From UBA6115 sp050952935 (GTDB taxonomy: Bacteria; Bacillota; Clostridia; Christensenellales; Aristaeellaceae), in assembly GCA_050952935.1 (NCBI GenBank), contig JBMNLS010000001.1, forward strand, positions 1,116,001-1,180,000: 64,000 nucleotides of DNA, given 5' to 3'. Below are positions 15,260 through 23,499 of the stretch, in pieces. Under the pieces are notes generated by a model that worked only from the letters and a program-made list of their open reading frames with translations, searched no databases and had not been told where the DNA came from. A program made the position numbers and the translations under genes. Each line of letters begins with the position of its first letter. Position 1 is the stretch's first letter.

Positions 15260-16266
15260 AGGAAGAGAAAAGCAGGGGTGTTTTTATGGCCTACCTGAGG
15301 GAGCGTCTGTGGCTGGCGCTGGTCATTGCCCTGTGTTGCCTGATTTTGCTGGTGGTGCTGGCGCTGTATGAGGCGGATCTGGAGGCGCTGGGCTATGCCG
15401 GCCTGCTGTGTCTGCTGCCTCTGGGCACGGCGGCTGCTATTGATTTTGTCCGTTTCAGCGCCCGGCATCGGGCGCTTGCGCGCATGTTCCCAGGCCTGCC
15501 GGAGAGCGCAGGCCGCCTGCCCGCGCCATCCGGCCTGATCGAGCGGGATTATCAGGCGCTCCTTCAGCGTTTTCATGCCCTTTATCGGGAGCAGGCCACC
15601 CGGCAGGATGCCCGTTTTCAGGCCATGGCAGACTATTATACCCTGTGGAGCCATCAGGTGAAAACGCCCATCGCCGCCATGCGGTTGTTGCTGCAAAAGG
15701 ACACTGCTCTTGACCGGCAGCTGACAGGGGAGCTGTTCAAGGTGGCCCAGTATGTGGACATGGCTCTGGGCTATGCCCGGCTTGATGGCAGGGCCAGCGA
15801 TTTTGTGTTTGCCAAATGCCTCATCGTGAAGGCTGTGGCCGGCACGGCCCGGCGCTTTGCCGCCCAGTTTGTGGAAAAGCGCCTGAGCCTTCAGGTGGAG
15901 GTGCCCCCTGACGCGGCGGTTGTGACCGATGAAAAATGGCTGCGCTTCCTTTTGGAGCAGATCATGTCAAACGCGGTCAAGTATACGGATTCCGGCGGTG
16001 TTCATATCCGCTGGAACGCGGAAAAAAAGGAGCTGCACATCCGGGATATGGGCCGGGGCATAGCGCCTGAGGATTTGCCGCGGGTGTTTGAAATGGGCTT
16101 CACAGGCTATACCGGCCGGGTGGATCAGCAGGCAACCGGCATCGGCCTTTACCTGGCGCGGGAAACGGCCAGGCGCCTGGGATTGGGGCTTGAGATGTTA
16201 TCCAGCCCCGGCAAGGGCGCCTGTGCTGTGATCAGCTTTCCCCGGGAGGAGTTTCTGGTGGAGTAA
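15256..16266 (+). CDS. Intramembrane-sensing histidine kinase, BceS-like
   Basis: The 336-residue kinase has two membrane helices close together near residues 18-37 and 46-63, with almost no extracellular loop. This is the mark of BceS-type kinases, which rely on the ABC transporter to detect the drug. The phosphorylated His133 is in WSHQVKTPIAAMR. The ATPase domain has the N box (QIMSNAVKYT), G1 (DMGRGI) and G2 (GIGLYLARE) motifs. It overlaps the response regulator by the ATGA tetranucleotide. Ligand is unknown. Confidence 0.87.
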   Translation: MKEEKSRGVFMAYLRERLWLALVIALCCLILLVVLALYEADLEALGYAGLLCLLPLGTAAAIDFVRFSARHRALARMFPGLPESAGRLPAPSGLIERDYQALLQRFHALYREQATRQDARFQAMADYYTLWSHQVKTPIAAMRLLLQKDTALDRQLTGELFKVAQYVDMALGYARLDGRASDFVFAKCLIVKAVAGTARRFAAQFVEKRLSLQVEVPPDAAVVTDEKWLRFLLEQIMSNAVKYTDSGGVHIRWNAEKKELHIRDMGRGIAPEDLPRVFEMGFTGYTGRVDQQATGIGLYLARETARRLGLGLEMLSSPGKGACAVISFPREEFLVE

Positions 16267-16289
16267 TATAAAAATCTATACTGCTCTTT

Positions 16290-16316
16290 GTGACACAAAT
16301 TTCAGCATAAGTGACA
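16290..16316 (+). promoter_or_regulatory. Possible response-regulator site upstream of the ABC transporter
   Basis: GTGACA occurs at 16290-16295 and again at 16311-16316, 21 bases (two turns) apart, in the 146-base gap between the kinase and the transporter genes. Tandem half sites of this kind suit an OmpR-family dimer. No strong promoter could be fixed next to them. Confidence 0.35.
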
Positions 16317-16412
16317 AAATTGTTAGGTAAAGACGCTGTTTGTAAGGTAGGCTTAAGGCAGGGGAGGGGATAAGATGATAGGCTTTAAGCAACACCCTGA
16401 AAGGAGCTGCCT

Positions 16413-17180
16413 ATGACCATTCTTGATGTGAAAAACCTTAAAAAAATCTATACCACCCGCTTTGGCCAGCACCAGGTGGAGGCGCTGAGCGATGTGAGTT
16501 TTTCTGTGGAGGCCGGGGAATATGTGGCCATCATGGGGGAGTCCGGCTCAGGCAAAACCACGCTGCTGAATATCCTCGCGGCCCTAGACAAGCCCACCTC
16601 CGGTGAGGTGCTGCTTGATGGCAAGCCCCTCTCCCGGATTGGGGACAAGGAGATCGCCGCTTTCCGCCGGGTGAACCTGGGCTTTGTGTTCCAGGATTAT
16701 AACCTGCTGGACACCTTCAGCATCAGGGACAACATCTACCTGCCCCTGGTGCTCTCGGGCCGGGTGGCCCATGACGACATGGCCAGACGCCTGTCGCCTC
16801 TGGCAGAGCAGCTGCATATCAATGCCATCCTTGACAAGTTCCCCTATGAGGTGTCAGGCGGTGAGAAACAGCGGGCGGCAGTCGCCCGGGCGCTGATCAC
16901 CGGCCCACGGCTGCTGCTGGCGGATGAGCCCACCGGCTCCCTTGATTCCAGGGCCACAGACGGCCTGCTGAAGATATTCCAGCAGGTCAACCGCCTGGGG
17001 CAAACCATCCTGATGGTGACCCACTCCACCAAGGCGGCCAGCCACGCGGGCCGGGTGCTGTTTATCAAGGACGGGCAGATTTTCCATCAGATCTACCGGG
17101 GGGACGCGGCGCAAGCTGATATGTACCAGCGCATTGCCGATGCCCAGACGGCCCTGATGACAGGCGGTGAGAGCAGATGA
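16413..17180 (+). CDS. ABC transporter ATP-binding protein, BceA-like
   Basis: The 255-residue ATPase has the Walker A motif GESGSGKT (residues 42-49), the Q loop (FVFQDYNLLDTF), the signature VSGGEKQR and Walker B with LLLADEPTGSLDS. It belongs to the MacB/LolD/BceA group, which moves or removes peptides from their membrane targets. A good AAAGGAG site precedes the ATG at 16413. The gene overlaps the permease by four bases. Confidence 0.9.
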   Translation: MTILDVKNLKKIYTTRFGQHQVEALSDVSFSVEAGEYVAIMGESGSGKTTLLNILAALDKPTSGEVLLDGKPLSRIGDKEIAAFRRVNLGFVFQDYNLLDTFSIRDNIYLPLVLSGRVAHDDMARRLSPLAEQLHINAILDKFPYEVSGGEKQRAAVARALITGPRLLLADEPTGSLDSRATDGLLKIFQQVNRLGQTILMVTHSTKAASHAGRVLFIKDGQIFHQIYRGDAAQADMYQRIADAQTALMTGGESR

Positions 17181-19195
17181 GCGGCAAGTTTTTCTGGAAC
17201 CTGGCGCTTCAGAACATCCGCAGGAACCGCCAGAGCTACCTGCCCTATGCCCTTAGCTGCATGGGCACGGTGATGATGTTTTATATCATGTTTGTGCTGG
17301 CCAATACTACAGCGCTCATAGGCTTATATGGCGGGCGTACCATTCAGAGGACGCTGGCCCTTGGCGTGTGGGTGATTCTGCTGTTTGCCCTGCTGTTTAT
17401 GTTTTACACCCACAGCTTTCTCATCAAGCGGCGCAAAAAGGAGTTTGGGCTGTTCAACATCCTGGGCATGGAGAAAAAACACATCGGCAGCGTTTTGGCC
17501 ATTGAAACAGCCCTGGTGGGGTTGGTGTCCACCCTAACTGGCATGCTTGTTGGGGCCATGCTGACCAAGCTCATGTATCTGGCCGTGCTGCGGATGCTGA
17601 GGGTGGAGGGCATTCCGCCGCTTGTCATCCCGGAAAGCGCCCTTCCCTTCTCCCTGTTGATTTTTCTTGTGATTCATGCCTTTACCCTGCTGAATACCCT
17701 GCGGGAAATCCATCTTACCAGCCCCATGAACCTGTTAAAAGGCGAGAACATGGGCGAGCGGGAGCCTAAGGGAAGAATCGGGCTGGCGCTGCTGGGCCTT
17801 ATCTGCCTGGGGGCAGGCTATGGCATCTCGATCACGGCGCAAAATGATGTTAGGACATCCATCCCCAGTTTTTTTCTGGCGGTGATCCTGGTTATCATCG
17901 GCACCTATGCGCTGTTTATCGCAGGCTCGGTCAGCATGCTCAAAGCATTGAGGCGCAACAAAGCCTTTTACTATCATCCCCGGCATTTCAGCGTGATCGC
18001 GGGCATGATTCACCGCATGAAGCGCAACGCCGCGGGCCTTGCCACCATCTGCATCCTCAGCACCATGGTGCTGGTGATGATGTCTTCCACACTTACCATC
18101 TTCCTTGCCGGCGAAAACCTTCAGGAGAAGGCGCTGATGGGCCGGGATGCCCGTGTGGTCGCGGGACCGGCGGGGAAGGAACACATTGCTTCCTATCAGG
18201 TCATTTTAAAGGAGGAGGCGCAAAAGGCCGGAATAGCCCTGGAAAACCCGATCACCTATCGCAAGGCGACGATTAGCAATGCCGTGCTTGACGGCGGAAA
18301 AATTCCCCTGCGGATAGAGATGGCAGGCCCGCTGGAGGAGGAATCTGTCCTGGTTGATGTCTGCCTGGTGTCGCTTGAGGATTATAATGCCCTGCAAAAG
18401 AAAAGCATCACCCTGGCGCCTGGGGAGGCGCTGAGCCATTCCCTGTATGGCAGCCCGCTGCCGGAAAGGATGATACTGGGGGAATATCCGCTCACCGTGC
18501 GGGAAAACCTGGCTAGCATCGCTCCCTTGGAGGACTATGGCCACATGATGCAAAGCACCTATACCCTGGTGATGAACCAGGACGACATTGCCCGGGCGAT
18601 CACAGGGATGGCCGGGATGCCGGAGGAGCCCCAGCCTTGGAGATGGGTGTGCGCCTTTGACACAAGGGACACAGCATCCATTGAAAAGATAGAGGATTTC
18701 TTCCAACAGGTCAGACAGCGCATTCGGGATACGGCCGCTGATGGCTATATGTTCATCGCGACCAGCCACCGGGCTTCCATGCGCGCGGAGTTCCGGGCAG
18801 TGTATGGCGGGTTGCTGTTTGTCGCCATTTCCCTGGGGCTGACCTTCATCATGGCCATGGTGCTGATCATCTACTACAAGCAGGTATCCGAGGGATATGA
18901 GGACAAGGCCCGGTTTGAGATCATGCAGAAGGTGGGCATGAGCGATGATGAGGTGCGCCAGTCGGTAAAAAGCCAGGTGCTGCTGGTGTTTTTCATTCCC
19001 CTGGTGATGGCGGGCATTCACCTGCTGGCCGCCTATAATATCATCAGCAAGATCCTGGTTTTTTCGGGGCTTCTTGTTGACCGCACCGGCCTGCTGATCG
19101 TTGTAAGCCTGGCCACCTATGTGTGCTTCGCCTTGTTTTATGTGCTGGTATATGTGAAAACATCCAACAGCTACTACAAAATTGTGACGGCGTGA
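17177..19195 (+). CDS. ABC transporter permease, BceB-like
   Basis: The 672-residue permease has ten predicted membrane helices. An FtsX-like unit of four helices occupies the first 290 residues together with extra helices. Then comes a large extracellular domain (about residues 320-530), and three helices at the end. The big loop before the eighth helix is the ligand-sensing feature of BceB-type transporters. With the kinase upstream it should form a sensory complex, and with the ATPase a detoxification pump for wall-active peptides. Which peptide cannot be read from the sequence. Confidence 0.87.
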   Translation: MSGKFFWNLALQNIRRNRQSYLPYALSCMGTVMMFYIMFVLANTTALIGLYGGRTIQRTLALGVWVILLFALLFMFYTHSFLIKRRKKEFGLFNILGMEKKHIGSVLAIETALVGLVSTLTGMLVGAMLTKLMYLAVLRMLRVEGIPPLVIPESALPFSLLIFLVIHAFTLLNTLREIHLTSPMNLLKGENMGEREPKGRIGLALLGLICLGAGYGISITAQNDVRTSIPSFFLAVILVIIGTYALFIAGSVSMLKALRRNKAFYYHPRHFSVIAGMIHRMKRNAAGLATICILSTMVLVMMSSTLTIFLAGENLQEKALMGRDARVVAGPAGKEHIASYQVILKEEAQKAGIALENPITYRKATISNAVLDGGKIPLRIEMAGPLEEESVLVDVCLVSLEDYNALQKKSITLAPGEALSHSLYGSPLPERMILGEYPLTVRENLASIAPLEDYGHMMQSTYTLVMNQDDIARAITGMAGMPEEPQPWRWVCAFDTRDTASIEKIEDFFQQVRQRIRDTAADGYMFIATSHRASMRAEFRAVYGGLLFVAISLGLTFIMAMVLIIYYKQVSEGYEDKARFEIMQKVGMSDDEVRQSVKSQVLLVFFIPLVMAGIHLLAAYNIISKILVFSGLLVDRTGLLIVVSLATYVCFALFYVLVYVKTSNSYYKIVTA

Positions 19196-19228
19196 AACAG
19201 CCAAATGACCAAAAGGAGAGCAAAGAAC

Positions 19229-19873
19229 ATGAAAACAAAACGACATAAATCCGGCTCTGTCAGGCCCTGGCTTATCGGGCTGATGATGGCAGTGCTTCTG
19301 GTTGCCGGCACCCTGGGGGCAGGCGCCTTGGGCTTGTGGAGACAGGACATTCCAAAAGACCCGGTGCGCGTTGAAAACAACTGCGAGCTCCCCTTTCAAT
19401 ACATAGGCATGGCCTGGGAAGGGCATTGTCTGCTTTACAAAACGGATACAAGCCCTGTTCGTCAGGCTGTGTTCCCCAAAGCGGTGTTAAAAGATGTGCA
19501 GGCGGTGCGATTGCTCGCCGTAACAGATGATCAGCAGATACTAACTTCCGGCTTTGTGCCGCTGGATGCAGAAGAACCGCTGCTGATTGAGGGGGTGAAC
19601 GGTGAGCGGCTAAAGGTGAAAAACGCCGAGCCAGCCGATGAGGAGATGCCCCTGCCCAAACTGCCCGGCCTTGATGCCTGGGAGGTGTCGGGAGACGCAA
19701 AGCAGGCCAAAGTGGCCTATCAGGCTGGGATGGGAATGAGCTATCAAATTTATGTGCTGGGTCGCGGCGGTCACATAGGTGCTTCCGGATGGACATCTCC
19801 GGGTGGGAATGCTGAGGCCAGCTGGGAACGCGGGCGCGGCCCTGTGATGTCATGGCTGATGTTTAACTATTAA
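19229..19873 (+). CDS. Membrane-anchored extracellular protein next to the BceAB-like transporter
   Basis: The 214-residue protein has a basic N-terminus and one membrane helix (about residues 14-36), then an extracellular domain. There are two cysteines, in NNCELPFQY and GHCLLY. The ATG at 19229 follows AAAGGAG. It starts 33 bases after the permease stop and is probably co-transcribed. No known family is recognised. By position it may be an accessory binding protein or an inhibitor of the sensing complex. Confidence 0.55.
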   Translation: MKTKRHKSGSVRPWLIGLMMAVLLVAGTLGAGALGLWRQDIPKDPVRVENNCELPFQYIGMAWEGHCLLYKTDTSPVRQAVFPKAVLKDVQAVRLLAVTDDQQILTSGFVPLDAEEPLLIEGVNGERLKVKNAEPADEEMPLPKLPGLDAWEVSGDAKQAKVAYQAGMGMSYQIYVLGRGGHIGASGWTSPGGNAEASWERGRGPVMSWLMFNY

Positions 19874-19952
19874 TACAGCTTTTGTGCAGGCTTTCATGGC
19901 TCTCACCTGTTATGATATGATGAACGGGAACGACTAAAACAAGGAGACGGCC

Positions 19953-21314
19953 ATGAAACGCATCCTTGCCCTGATAACAGGCGTGATGATTCTTTTATCC
20001 CTGCTGACGCCGGTCCTGGGGGCTCAAAGCCAGCCCGCTTACCCCACCCTGGGACAGGGGGCCCGCGGGGAGGAGGTCATCCAGCTGCAGGAGCGCCTGG
20101 CGCTTCTTGGCTTCCTCAGGGGCAATACGGACGGCATTTATGGCCAGCAAACAGCCGATGCTGTGCAGGCGGCCCAGCAATATCTGAAAAAAGAGGGGCA
20201 CTCCCTGGCGGCGGACGGAGTGGCAGGCCCGCAGACTCTGGCTCTTTTATATGACGACCTGGCTGTCGGCAGCTTGCTTGATGCGAAGATGGGGGACAGC
20301 GGAAGCAAGGTGACGGTGCTTCAAACCCGGCTGTATGACCTGAACCTGCTGAGCGACCGCCCGGATGGCGCCTTTGGCCCCCGGACGGAGGAAGCGCTTA
20401 AAAAGCTGCAAGCCATCCTGGTTGCCGGCGGTGTAAGCGGGGTTGAAATCAACGGCGTGGCCGACAAGGCCACCCGGGATGCCCTGGCGGGGGATATGGC
20501 GAGCCTTGGCATCGTCGCCCCCGCCTTTTTTGATGACAGCAATCCCCAGGGCCTGGAGCCTGCCTATCTGTATGCCCGCAGCGCTATTTTGCTGGACACC
20601 CACAGCGGGCAAACGCTTTTTGAGAAGGACGCCGACACCCGCCGCTACCCCGCCAGCACCACCAAAATCATGACTTTACTGGTTGCCCTGGAAAAAGGCG
20701 ATCTGGACCGGGCTGTCACTCTGCCCCAGGCAACTGGTGATGTGCCCAAGGATTCCTCCCTGGTGCCCGTGTATCCGGGGGAAAAGATGACGCTGAGGGA
20801 TTTGCTGTATGGCCTCATGATCCGCAGCGGCAACGATGCCGCCAACGCCATCGCGGTGATTGTGTTGGGCAGCGTGCCCAGGTTTGTGGAGGAGATGAAT
20901 CGCAAGGCCCGGCAGCTGGGGATGAAGGACACCCACTTCGCCAACCCCCACGGCTACCACCACAAGGAACACTACACCACCGCCCGGGATTTGGCCACCC
21001 TCACTCGCCATGCCATGAGCAACAATGCCTTTTTACCCATCGCCGCCAGCCTCGCCTATACCCTGCCGCCCACCTCCAGGCGTGAGGCGCTGGAGATAAC
21101 AACCAACACAGAACTGCTCATGCCGGAAACGCCCCATTACTACCCCGGCGCTTACGGCATCAAGTCCGGCTTTACCCGGGCAGCCGGCTTTTGCTATGTG
21201 GGGGCCGCCGGCAAGGAGGGGCGGCAGCTGTTGGCCGTGGTGCTGGATTGCCGCACCCGTGGCATGGCCTGGGACGATATGAAGCGGCTGTTTAACTATG
21301 GTTTTACTAAATGA
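19953..21314 (+). CDS. D-alanyl-D-alanine carboxypeptidase with two peptidoglycan-binding domains
   Basis: The 453-residue protein has a signal peptide (1-24), two PG_binding_1 domains (about 35-100 and 110-180) and a penicillin-binding DacF/DacA-type catalytic domain. The active-site motifs are SxxK at Ser235-Lys238, SGN at 292-294 and KSG at 404-406. It trims the terminal D-alanine of peptidoglycan stem peptides outside the cell. DacF enzymes usually carry a C-terminal beta domain and a membrane anchor. Here both are missing, and the N-terminal binding domains may replace the anchor. AAGGAG precedes the ATG. Confidence 0.9.
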   Translation: MKRILALITGVMILLSLLTPVLGAQSQPAYPTLGQGARGEEVIQLQERLALLGFLRGNTDGIYGQQTADAVQAAQQYLKKEGHSLAADGVAGPQTLALLYDDLAVGSLLDAKMGDSGSKVTVLQTRLYDLNLLSDRPDGAFGPRTEEALKKLQAILVAGGVSGVEINGVADKATRDALAGDMASLGIVAPAFFDDSNPQGLEPAYLYARSAILLDTHSGQTLFEKDADTRRYPASTTKIMTLLVALEKGDLDRAVTLPQATGDVPKDSSLVPVYPGEKMTLRDLLYGLMIRSGNDAANAIAVIVLGSVPRFVEEMNRKARQLGMKDTHFANPHGYHHKEHYTTARDLATLTRHAMSNNAFLPIAASLAYTLPPTSRREALEITTNTELLMPETPHYYPGAYGIKSGFTRAAGFCYVGAAGKEGRQLLAVVLDCRTRGMAWDDMKRLFNYGFTK

Positions 21315-21375
21315 AGGGGAATGCGCTGTTGGATGGAACATAAAAGTACGAATTATTAGAATCACGTGAATTATA

Positions 21376-21418
21376 AAAACAGACCCCTTCATAGCAAGCA
21401 TACGAAGGGGTCTGTTTT
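21376..21418. terminator. Bidirectional terminator between convergent genes
   Basis: AAAACAGACCCCTTC (21376-21390) pairs perfectly with GAAGGGGTCTGTTTT (21404-21418). The A and T tracts make it work in both directions, for the carboxypeptidase and for the flavoprotein gene. Confidence 0.9.
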
Positions 21419-21448
21419 CAATTTAAAGTGTCTTGTGATTAAAATGAT

Positions 21449-22972
21449 TTATTCTGTCATATCAGATATCATAACTTCCGCGGCATAAATACCAGATCCA
21501 AAAGCCAAACCGACAGCGGTTCCTTCGATCTGGTAATAAGGCTGACAGTAGAGGCTTCCAGCATCAACGCCAGCGGCATAGAGCCCCTCAATAGGCATGA
21601 GATCACTATTTAAAACACGCAGACTTGAATCAACACGCAATCCACCAAGAGTTCCCCATGCAGAAGGTTCATATTGGATAACATAGAAAGGCCCTTGATT
21701 TACAGGCTTCAGGAACAAAGGATTCTTATAATACTCTTCATCAACGCCTTGTTCACAATAGGTGTTGTATGCCTTAACTGTATCAACCAGTTTGTCCATT
21801 TTAAAGAATGCAGCACATTCTTCGATAGTATCTGCCTTTACAGCCCATCCCTGTTCTACAGCCAAATCCAAATCGGATTGTAGCGTATCCAGAACCTTAC
21901 CCTTCAACGTCATAACACCAACATGCCATTCTTCAGGGTTTCCGAGATACTCAAAAAGCCCCACAGTACTGATTGCATCAACATATGCTTGATCGACAAC
22001 CGTATAAAAATTTCCTACTCGAAGAACTGCTTCTCCACCAACAGACAAGGGCTGGTTTGCCATATAATACTCATTGAAGAATCGCTCACCTGTTCCATCC
22101 ACTATCATGCCGCCATAAACGCCAATTGTCAAAGCGGCATTGCTGAATCGCCAGCCACCACCCAACCTATTTGAGCCACCAAATTCATTAGATATCATGG
22201 CAAAACTGCTTTCTTCAAGCATGGCGCCAACCTCTAGGCCCATGCGAATAGCATCGCCAGTGGACAAGGTATTACCAAGGGGATTCACGGCGATGTTACC
22301 CCAATGCTCTTTAATGATTTCTTCATTCCCCAAATATCCACCGGTTGCCAAAAGCACAGCATCAGCTTTTATATTAATTACGGTACCATCAGCACGTCTT
22401 GCACTGATGCCTACAACTTTTCCATTTTCAAGCAAAAGTTTTTCGCCTGTGGTTTCACACATTAAACGACCACCGGCTTTTTCATACTCTAATTGTATAA
22501 AAGCCGATCGTTCATTCTTAGGGGTGTTATAACCATGGCGTGCACGATAGCCAGCACCATAGTTATCAGGACGAAGGTACATGTCCAGCCCACTTTCCAG
22601 CTGAATTTCAACTGCTGGGCCAGTTTTGGCAATAACACGGCGCAACAATCTGCTATCGCTTGTAAGATATGCATCATCAGTAAGATCGTTGAACAACATT
22701 TCATCTGTTATAATAACGCCCTCTTTTGCTTGAATCGATGTATTGGATGCCATAGGACCTCCTACCATCCAACCATTTGCAACGCCAATGGTTGCGCCCT
22801 TTTCGATAACAAGAACATCCATCCCGGCACGTGCTGCCGTAATGCCAGCCATCATGCCAGCAGCACCACCGCCAACAACAACAATCTGTGCACTTTCTTC
22901 AACTTCAGCAAATGCACTGCTAAAAGTGAAAAGCAAGACAAATGTCAGAAACAGGGACAATGCTTTTTTCAT
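21449..22972 (-). CDS. Secreted FAD-dependent reductase of the fumarate reductase/flavocytochrome c type
   Basis: The 507-residue protein has a Sec signal peptide (cleavage expected after residue 22, SAFA). An FAD-binding_2 fold follows: the dinucleotide motif GGGAAG at 34-39, a second FAD contact near residue 150, and GTAVGLAFGSGIYAAE near the end. Relatives reduce fumarate, urocanate or other alkene acids outside the membrane. No FMN-binding or haem domain and no obvious electron-donor gene lie beside it, so its donor and substrate are open. Base composition is clearly more AT-rich than in the preceding 20 kb, a sign of transfer. No lipobox is visible. Confidence 0.8.
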   Translation of the reverse strand: MKKALSLFLTFVLLFTFSSAFAEVEESAQIVVVGGGAAGMMAGITAARAGMDVLVIEKGATIGVANGWMVGGPMASNTSIQAKEGVIITDEMLFNDLTDDAYLTSDSRLLRRVIAKTGPAVEIQLESGLDMYLRPDNYGAGYRARHGYNTPKNERSAFIQLEYEKAGGRLMCETTGEKLLLENGKVVGISARRADGTVINIKADAVLLATGGYLGNEEIIKEHWGNIAVNPLGNTLSTGDAIRMGLEVGAMLEESSFAMISNEFGGSNRLGGGWRFSNAALTIGVYGGMIVDGTGERFFNEYYMANQPLSVGGEAVLRVGNFYTVVDQAYVDAISTVGLFEYLGNPEEWHVGVMTLKGKVLDTLQSDLDLAVEQGWAVKADTIEECAAFFKMDKLVDTVKAYNTYCEQGVDEEYYKNPLFLKPVNQGPFYVIQYEPSAWGTLGGLRVDSSLRVLNSDLMPIEGLYAAGVDAGSLYCQPYYQIEGTAVGLAFGSGIYAAEVMISDMTE

Positions 22973-23159
22973 TTTTTGGCCTCCTAATTTTCTTTATATA
23001 AAATAATAACATGTCAACAAATCCGAGTCAAGAAAACGGCGTAATGTGCTACTTAGGGGCTGCTGAGCAACCCATTCCCCATATATCACAAGCATTCCGG
23101 GACAATTCATGGTAAACTGATGCAAGGAAACCTCTAAAATCAGCCCAAACCCTTGCATT

Positions 23160-23332
23160 TTATCTGGAGGAACATAGCATGTATCGACTACAAAAAACAA
23201 GTCAGCTATGCTCAGACCTTTGACAGCAAACTGACGAATATGGGTAAGCCCGTCCGCATGGCCGTGGGTATGCTCATCATCAATGAATCATCATCTGTTG
23301 CGGAGATAAGCTTAAAAACGGTTATTGCTTAG
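23160..23332 (+). pseudogene. Remnant of a transposase N-terminus
   Basis: One frame reads IDYKKQVSYAQTFDSK, then GKPVRMAVGMLIINE and a stop at 23330. This matches the conserved beginning of IS5/IS1182-like transposases, where an aromatic-x-x-FxS stretch is followed by GRPxxPxRMxxGxLII. The DDE catalytic region is missing, so this is a fragment only. It is flanked by AT-rich genes whose composition differs from the surroundings. The remainder of the gap 22973-23499 has no open frame that I can support. Confidence 0.5.
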
Positions 23333-23334
23333 TG

Positions 23335-23351
23335 TGTCCTAATTTAGGACA
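23335..23351. repeat. Perfect inverted repeat TGTCCTAA-T-TTAGGACA
   Basis: It directly follows the transposase remnant and lies about 150 bases upstream of the acetoacetyl-CoA synthetase gene. It may be an operator or the tip of a lost insertion element. No basis to choose. Confidence 0.45.
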
Positions 23352-23499
23352 TTATACCAAACTCAGGCTTGACATAAGTGATAATCTACTGGAAAATGGC
23401 AATGGTAGCTCTTGTCTGCGCTTTGCTCCGCCTTTGTGCGAGAAGATTTTCCAATACCACGCTTTATTCTGAAGATTACTTTTTTCAGCGAGGATACAT

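Noticed and set aside
18206..19426. Open frame of 406 codons on the minus strand
   Set aside because: Antisense to the BceB-like permease and the following gene; composition is that of a reverse reading of a membrane protein.
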